Part shown: piece after piece, positions 6,395-10,202 of the stretch | Position numbering within the stretch: the first letter of the stretch is position 1 | How the letters are laid out: every line of letters begins with the position of its first letter | Source: an uncultured Acidobacteriota bacterium | GTDB lineage: Bacteria > Acidobacteriota > Blastocatellia > Pyrinomonadales > Pyrinomonadaceae | Direction: 5' to 3' | Assembly: GCA_902826385.1 (NCBI GenBank) | Contig: CADEEU010000102.1 | Location: 1 to 10,202, forward strand | DNA: 10,202 bases | Made by a program: the position numbers and the translations under genes | The notes under the pieces: generated by a model | The model's input: the letters and a program-made list of their open reading frames with translations, nothing else | Told to the model about the DNA's origin: nothing | Databases searched by the model: none

Positions 6395-7603
6395 TCAGGA
6401 TTTACGTGTGTTCAGAGCCTCGATGGCAAGGTCATGAAACTTTCGGCGGACCAAGTTGATATTTACGAAGGGCAGCGGGTGGTTGTGAGTGCGGTTGGTC
6501 AGAAGTACAAAAATGCGATCCTTTACCGGATCGATCCACAGGCTGGTACCCGTAAACCCAGTATGCCCAAAGCTTTCCGGGGACATATTGTCTCCCGCCG
6601 TCGAAAAGGTCGTTGTCGCCGACTCGAACGCAAACGAGCGATAAAGCTGGGTGATGATTCCCGCTGTATCGTTTACGCCTTCAGCCAATGTCGAACGGAA
6701 AAGGACGCAGGTTTCCGGCTTTAGAAGCTGAGTGTGATCAGGCAGAAACTGGAGGGCCAATTCGAATACTTCTTCGGCTGTCGAAAAGAGCCCTGCATGA
6801 CCCGCGGAGCCGCCCAGAAAATACGAATTTCCATCGTGTACTTCTCCCCAAATGACGCCCTTACGAAATGCATCCTCGGCCCGAATTTCTGCGTCCTTTG
6901 TCACTGAAACCTCAGAAGACTTAGTCGGTGACAGGTGACCCATTTCAATTGCGGTTTGCCGTTCGAATTCGTTCCCGGTCTCACTGGCCGCTATCCGCGA
7001 TTTCAGATGTTCAGGCGGACTGAACTGCGTATCTATAAGCTTCAGCGGCGAGGCGACCAAATCTTCGAACAGCTTGCTGTAAGATTCATCTATGGCCCGA
7101 TTGGAGAGATGCAAAATACAAAAACCGAGCAGAATAAAATTCAGGTCGCTGTAAATAACGTTTCGACCAAGCTGTGCGTCCTGAGTCATATCGACGATCA
7201 AACGCAAAACGGCAGCCTGCTTATTCTTCGGAAGGAAATAGACCGGAAAAAACGAGCTCCATGCAGAAAGCCCTGAATCATGAGCCGCCAAGTGACGGAT
7301 TTCCAAATTTTCATTTACAGCCGAAAAGAATTCACCGCCAAGATCGCGCACCCGGGTGGCCAGGCTCATCTGCCCATTTTCGATAAGCATTGCCGCCAAC
7401 AGCCCGGTCACCAAAGGCTTTGTCAAACTCGCCAGATCATAGATAGTATCCAGCCTTGCCTCGATGCGTTCAGGCTCAACGACCGCATATCCCAGCGCGT
7501 CTTGATAGACGATTTCCCCTTTTTCCGCAACAAGATAGACCGCCGACGGAAAGTCGTTTGCCTCGATACGCTCTCTCAAAAATGCCGAAATGGCTTCGTT
7601 CAT
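6395..7603 (-). CDS. Serine hydrolase, beta-lactamase/class C PBP fold
   Basis: A 402-aa member of the beta-lactamase-related serine hydrolases (Pfam Beta-lactamase, esterase/DD-peptidase-like). The catalytic SxxK is at 59-62 (SLTK, nucleophile Ser 59, base Lys 62). The second motif is YSD at 151-153, where many relatives have YSN or YAN. The third is HTG at 347-349. The segment GEVHDGNSYFLGGSAGHAGL (253-272) is a pattern I associate with serine hydrolases found next to or fused with cell-wall hydrolases. I see no signal peptide: the protein starts MNEAISAFLRERI, so it may act in the cytoplasm, or the export signal may be absent or unrecognised. The substrate cannot be told from the sequence. 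Candidates are an esterase, a D-aminopeptidase or a muropeptide-processing enzyme. The ATG at 7603 has AGGA (7617-7614) about 10 bases upstream. The gene diverges from the 144-aa gene and is followed on the same strand by the two VWFA genes. Confidence 0.88.
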   Translation of the reverse strand: MNEAISAFLRERIEANDFPSAVYLVAEKGEIVYQDALGYAVVEPERIEARLDTIYDLASLTKPLVTGLLAAMLIENGQMSLATRVRDLGGEFFSAVNENLEIRHLAAHDSGLSAWSSFFPVYFLPKNKQAAVLRLIVDMTQDAQLGRNVIYSDLNFILLGFCILHLSNRAIDESYSKLFEDLVASPLKLIDTQFSPPEHLKSRIAASETGNEFERQTAIEMGHLSPTKSSEVSVTKDAEIRAEDAFRKGVIWGEVHDGNSYFLGGSAGHAGLFSTAEEVFELALQFLPDHTQLLKPETCVLFRSTLAEGVNDTAGIITQLYRSFAFESATTTFSTAGDNMSPESFGHTGFTGTSLWIDPVKDRIFVLLTNRTHNHPLPFVNINLVRRKFHDLAIEALNTRKS

Positions 7604-7634
7604 CCTACATTCATCCTAACTCTAACCAGTGCAA

Positions 7635-7663
7635 TTGACACTCTTGGGAGAGGGGAATAGACT
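7635..7663 (+). promoter_or_regulatory. Near-consensus sigma70 promoter for the 144-aa gene
   Basis: A perfect TTGACA (7635-7640), a 17-base spacer and TAGACT (7658-7663, four of six) make the best promoter match in the window. Transcription should begin near 7670 and give a leader of about 28 bases. The gap is shared with the divergent serine hydrolase, for which I found no equally good promoter. Confidence 0.6.
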
Positions 7664-7681
7664 TCACCTACGAATTTTTTT

Positions 7682-7686
7682 GGAGG
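7682..7686 (+). promoter_or_regulatory. Ribosome binding site of the 144-aa gene
   Basis: GGAGG at 7682-7686 is followed 11 bases later by the ATG at 7698. This supports that ATG over the in-frame ATG at 7629, which lies upstream of the predicted transcription start. Confidence 0.6.
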
Positions 7687-7697
7687 TATCTGTTTTT

Positions 7698-8132
7698 ATG
7701 AGCAAAGTTGAATCAGCCGATCTGATCCTTAAACTTTATGACCTGCGGCGCGAAGAGACCATGCGAAAGGCCCGTAACTGGATCTTTGGCTTTAACCCGA
7801 CGAGTGCCCAGGACTTTATGACCACGATGATGGACCCGGAAGTCGGCGGTTATCTGCGGATGGTGACTTCGTATTGGGACATGGCCGCGGCTCTCGTCAA
7901 CCACGGAGCAATCGACGCCGAAATGTTTAACGACACGGTCGGCGAACATACGATGATCTTCGCCAAGGTCGAGCCCTTCCTCGCGGAACTCCGCGAAATG
8001 TGGCAGGAGCCGAAAGCATTTGCCCACCTGGAAAAGGTGATTCTCGACCAGCCGAACGGCGCCGAAAAGGTCAAGAAAACCCAGGAATGGCTCAAGAGCA
8101 TGAGCGAACAAGCCGGCACTGCCGCGGCTTGA
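7698..8132 (+). CDS. Conserved-looking hypothetical protein, 144 aa
   Basis: I do not recognise this protein with confidence. It is 144 residues, predicted to be soluble and mostly helical, with no signal peptide or membrane segment. It opens with an amphipathic, charged helix (SADLILKLYDLRREETMRKA, 6-25). An aromatic segment follows (WIFGFNPTSAQDF, 28-40), then YWDMAAALVNHGAID (59-73) and a Glu/Lys-rich C-terminal half ending in a small Ala tail. The middle part faintly resembles DUF4760-type proteins (a helix, then 'hGhID', then a further helical stretch ending in LRE), but I would not assign it on that. Its strong promoter, good ribosome binding site and strong terminator show a complete monocistronic gene that may be well expressed. 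Codon use is like its neighbours. It diverges from the serine hydrolase and converges on the oxidoreductase, so context gives no function. Confidence 0.8.
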   Translation: MSKVESADLILKLYDLRREETMRKARNWIFGFNPTSAQDFMTTMMDPEVGGYLRMVTSYWDMAAALVNHGAIDAEMFNDTVGEHTMIFAKVEPFLAELREMWQEPKAFAHLEKVILDQPNGAEKVKKTQEWLKSMSEQAGTAAA

Positions 8133-8151
8133 TCTGATATCAAACTCGATC

Positions 8152-8193
8152 AAAAAGGGCTGCTGGAAAATACGAATTTCCGGCAGCCTTTTT
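8152..8193. terminator. Strong, bidirectional intrinsic terminator
   Basis: A 12-bp stem, GGCTGCTGGAAA (8158-8169) with TTTCCGGCAGCC (8177-8188), has one T-G wobble and a 7-base loop. It is flanked by AAAAA (8152-8156) and TTTTT (8189-8193), so it works as read from either side. It ends the 144-aa gene 20 bases after its stop. It could also end the minus-strand oxidoreductase transcript after a 3' tail of about 170 bases. Confidence 0.85.
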
Positions 8194-8361
8194 CGTTACT
8201 GAATTTATGCAGGTGGAGCGGGCTTTGAGTCAACATGACACAAGCAACGGTTTATCTTTCGCTTGCTCCGCCGCCTCCGGCGTGGTTTTCCGCTCCCTGC
8301 CCTTCCCGGCCGTCCAGCCCGAAAGCGGATCTCGCTCCTCCACCTTCGCTGGCTCCGAATG
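8194..8361 (-). other. 3' region of the oxidoreductase gene; open in the same frame past its stop
   Basis: This 168-base gap lies between the oxidoreductase stop and the terminator. On the minus strand the oxidoreductase frame stays open for 43 further codons after the TGA (8364-8362), up to a TGA at about 8235-8233. The product would be a charged, Glu/Lys-rich tail with no recognisable domain. Chance openness over this length is quite possible, and the oxidoreductase is already full length without it. I treat the region as untranslated. The plus-strand frames here look like shadows. Confidence 0.35.
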
Positions 8362-9351
8362 TCAAATTGCGGCTTGTCGCTCTAGCCGTGCAAAATGCTG
8401 GGCAATCTTTGCCAGGACGCCCGTTGCAAGCTTTACCGCTCGGCGACCATCTTCACCGGTTACGGGCGGCTCAACTCCATTCTCTATCGAATCGAGAAAC
8501 GCAATGATCTCGGCCCTTAGCGGTTCGACATCGTTTATCTCAAGCCGGTTGATCGAAATACCGAGCAGCGGATGGGCCGCTTCGGGATTGAGCGATGTGA
8601 CCGAGGAAAACTTCGTCCCGTAATCGAGTACGACGTAAGAATTGGTCTGATAGAACCGCGTTTTCCGTATCTTCTCGGTCCCGATACGCGACGCGGTGAT
8701 GTTGGCGACGGCACCGTTCGCAAATTCGATCCGGGCATTCGCCGCATCGACCTTGTCCGAAATTACCGGAATCCCGACCGCGTGAATGGCCGAAACTTCT
8801 ACATCGTTACCCACCAGCCACTGCACTGCATCGAGATCGTGGATCATCACGTCAAGCACGACATCGACATCCAGCGAGCGATTTGGGAAAGGCGAAACTC
8901 GGTGTATCTCGAAATACAGCGGGTTCGTGACATGCGGGCGCAGAGCGACCATCGCCGGATTGAATCTTTCCAACTGTCCGACCATCAGCTTTGCGCCTGA
9001 TTTGGCGGCGGCGGCGATCATGTCGTCGCATTCTGAAACCGAAAGTGCCATCGGCTTTTCAACCAGCACGTTCACGCCGCGTTCAAGAAAGGCGCAGGCA
9101 ATCTCGCGGTGGGTTTCGGTCGGCGTCGCAATGGAAACAACGTCGGTTTTATCGAGCAGATCTCGCCACTCTGTAAAACTCGCCGCCCCATTTTCAGCCG
9201 CAATTTGGGCTACGGTTTCGGCATTTACGTCGCAAACGCCGACAAATTCAACGCGGTCTTCGCGCTCGAGCTCTGCATAATTTCTGGCATGATGCCGCCC
9301 GAGGCTGCCGACGCCTATTGCCGCTGTCCTTAGTTTTGATCTTTCCGACAT
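8362..9351 (-). CDS. Gfo/Idh/MocA-family NAD(P)-dependent oxidoreductase
   Basis: A 329-aa, full-length member of the family, which oxidises or reduces hydroxyls on sugars and sugar nucleotides. The Rossmann loop is GVGSLGRHHAR at 13-23. EKP at 98-100 supplies the catalytic/cofactor Lys 99. VGQLERFNPA (124-133) and RSLDVDVVLDVMIHDLD (158-174) are typical of the subgroup often found near lpx genes and related to GnnA, the UDP-GlcNAc 3-dehydrogenase that leads to 3-amino-lipid A. In the HDLD motif, His 171, Asp 172 and Asp 174 fit the usual active site. The substrate is therefore plausibly a UDP-aminosugar, but no GnnB-type aminotransferase or lpx gene lies in the window, so I leave the symbol empty. 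The ATG at 9351 starts just before the Rossmann fold, and no Shine-Dalgarno site is seen. It diverges, with only 63 bases between, from a membrane glycosyltransferase that may also serve the envelope. Confidence 0.9.
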   Translation of the reverse strand: MSERSKLRTAAIGVGSLGRHHARNYAELEREDRVEFVGVCDVNAETVAQIAAENGAASFTEWRDLLDKTDVVSIATPTETHREIACAFLERGVNVLVEKPMALSVSECDDMIAAAAKSGAKLMVGQLERFNPAMVALRPHVTNPLYFEIHRVSPFPNRSLDVDVVLDVMIHDLDAVQWLVGNDVEVSAIHAVGIPVISDKVDAANARIEFANGAVANITASRIGTEKIRKTRFYQTNSYVVLDYGTKFSSVTSLNPEAAHPLLGISINRLEINDVEPLRAEIIAFLDSIENGVEPPVTGEDGRRAVKLATGVLAKIAQHFARLERQAAI

Positions 9352-9414
9352 CTTGAGAATTGAATCGAATTTTGAATTCGGTAATACTTGTTATTTTCCG
9401 CTAAGTTTTGCCAA

Positions 9415-10185
9415 ATGACAAAGTTATCGGCAGGTGAAGGTGATCGAGTTTTCTGGTTCGTCAGTGTGGCGATCGTGATCTTCGTTTACTTTTTCGGCTT
9501 AACGATTCCGCTGTTAGGTCCCGATGAACCGCGATATGCTCAGGTTGCACGCGAGATGTTCGAGCGCGGCGATTGGATCACGCCGACGCTCGGCGGCCAC
9601 AACTGGTTTGAAAAACCGGCACTGCTTTATTGGCTGCAGATCGCTTCATACAACCTGTTCGGTGTTTCGGAATTTTCAGCCAGGTTCGGCTCGGCATTGT
9701 TCGGGCTGGGTACGATATTCAGCCTGTGGATATTGGGCAAAACCTACGAACGGGAAAGTGCGGATGACGTTCAAACCGCCGATTTCGCAAACTGGCTCGC
9801 GTTGATCGCGGCCTCTTCTCTTGGCCTGATCGTGTTCGCCCGCGGTGCGAGCTTTGACATAATCCTGACCTTCCCGATGACCGCGGCCATGGTTAGTTTT
9901 TTCGTTTTTGACCGCAACTCGTCAAGTGGCCGCTCGGGTACGTTCGCTCTGTTTCTTTTTTACTTTTTCGTCGGTCTTGCACTCTTGGCAAAAGGCCTGG
10001 TCGGTGCGGTTTTTCCGTTTGCAATAATCGCACTTTATTATTTGCTGTCGCGAAAGCTGCCGCCTAAAAAATTTCTGATCGGTCTCGTTTGGGGCGGGTT
10101 AGTCACGCTGATCGTAGCCGCCGCTTGGTACGGGCCGATGTACGTGCAGCATGGCTGGGAATTCATCGACGAATTTTTTATTTAG
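9415..10185 (+). CDS. ArnT/PMT-like family-39 glycosyltransferase, frame broken by an in-frame TAG
   Basis: A polytopic membrane enzyme that, in this family, transfers a sugar from a polyprenyl-phosphate donor to lipid A, protein or another envelope acceptor. Only 256 residues are read from the ATG at 9415 to TAG at 10183, whereas family members usually have about 500 or more. The first membrane helix is at about 12-32. It is followed by the luminal catalytic loop GPDEPRYAQVAREM (35-48, Asp 37) and GDWITPTLGGHNWFEKPALLYWL, both hallmarks of the family. Several more hydrophobic helices follow. The frame stops after FIDEFFI, but the codons after TAG read HHFQR in the same frame, as expected of the EFFIxHHFxRY motif as I recall it in relatives. 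The real gene probably continues beyond the window. A TTG at 9388 is possible but less likely as a start. A weak TTGAAT/AATACT pair with 17-base spacing (9360-9388) could be its promoter. The TAG may be a nonsense mutation, a consensus error or a recoded codon. Confidence 0.85.
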   Translation: MTKLSAGEGDRVFWFVSVAIVIFVYFFGLTIPLLGPDEPRYAQVAREMFERGDWITPTLGGHNWFEKPALLYWLQIASYNLFGVSEFSARFGSALFGLGTIFSLWILGKTYERESADDVQTADFANWLALIAASSLGLIVFARGASFDIILTFPMTAAMVSFFVFDRNSSSGRSGTFALFLFYFFVGLALLAKGLVGAVFPFAIIALYYLLSRKLPPKKFLIGLVWGGLVTLIVAAAWYGPMYVQHGWEFIDEFFI

Positions 10186-10202
10186 CATCATTTTCAGAGA
10201 TA
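10183..10202 (+). other. In-frame amber codon followed by continued glycosyltransferase coding
   Basis: TAG at 10183-10185 is followed in frame by CAT CAT TTT CAG AGA, encoding HHFQR, up to the window edge. Relatives usually have Gln or Lys in the TAG position, and either would need a single base change (CAG or AAG to TAG). The following 17 bases are therefore probably still coding in origin. Confidence 0.6.

Noticed and set aside
7629..7697. Upstream ATG at 7629 for the 144-aa gene
   Set aside because: It would lie before the promoter-predicted transcript start near 7670, and the GGAGG site matches the ATG at 7698.
8207..8623. Plus-strand open frames of 138 and 90 codons near the oxidoreductase 3' end
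   Set aside because: They overlap the oxidoreductase gene antisense, have Ser/Pro/Ala-rich composition typical of reverse-frame translation and lack a ribosome binding site.
8572..9333. Several plus-strand open frames opposite the oxidoreductase
   Set aside because: Low-complexity, Ser/Arg-rich shadow translations of a clearly coding minus strand.

Overview
The window is ordinary bacterial chromosome of moderate GC content. It probably comes from an Acidobacteriota member, perhaps Blastocatellia. The main reason is a pair of tandem secreted proteins that fit the 'VWFA-related acidobacterial domain' family. A plant/cyanobacterial-type GlgC and an ArnT-like family-39 glycosyltransferase are compatible with this. 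The taxonomic call is inference from protein content only. I see no phage, transposon, CRISPR array, tRNA or rRNA.

Layout. (1) 1-554, minus: the N-terminal part of a monofunctional peptidoglycan glycosyltransferase (MtgA-like, GT51), cut by the window edge. (2) 716-2011, plus: glucose-1-phosphate adenylyltransferase GlgC, divergent from mtgA and preceded by a good sigma70-type promoter. (3) 2247-3632, plus: a secreted DNA/RNA non-specific endonuclease with an N-terminal beta-rich domain and a Thr/Pro linker. It ends at a bidirectional terminator facing the next gene. (4) 7603 to 3691, minus: a serine hydrolase of the beta-lactamase fold, followed in the same direction by two paralogous secreted VWFA proteins. 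(5) 7698-8132, plus: a 144-aa protein of unknown function with a near-consensus promoter, a Shine-Dalgarno site and a strong terminator. (6) 9351 to 8362, minus: a Gfo/Idh/MocA oxidoreductase. (7) 9415-10185, plus: an ArnT/PMT-like membrane glycosyltransferase, divergent from the oxidoreductase. Its frame is broken by a TAG exactly inside what looks like a conserved motif.

Functional reading. Much of the window concerns the cell envelope and secreted proteins: peptidoglycan polymerisation, lipid or sugar glycosylation, sugar-nucleotide oxidation, an exported nuclease and exported VWFA proteins. GlgC adds glycogen synthesis, but no other glycogen gene is visible. Most genes look like independent units. 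The best candidate for co-transcription is the minus-strand run of serine hydrolase and two VWFA genes, although gaps of about 100 and 78 bases leave this open.

I did not find convincing evidence of a new multi-gene system. The points most worth a second look are the in-frame amber codon at 10183, the VWFA tandem pair with different low-complexity inserts at the same position, the insertion between GT51 motifs in MtgA, and the uncharacterised 144-aa protein.
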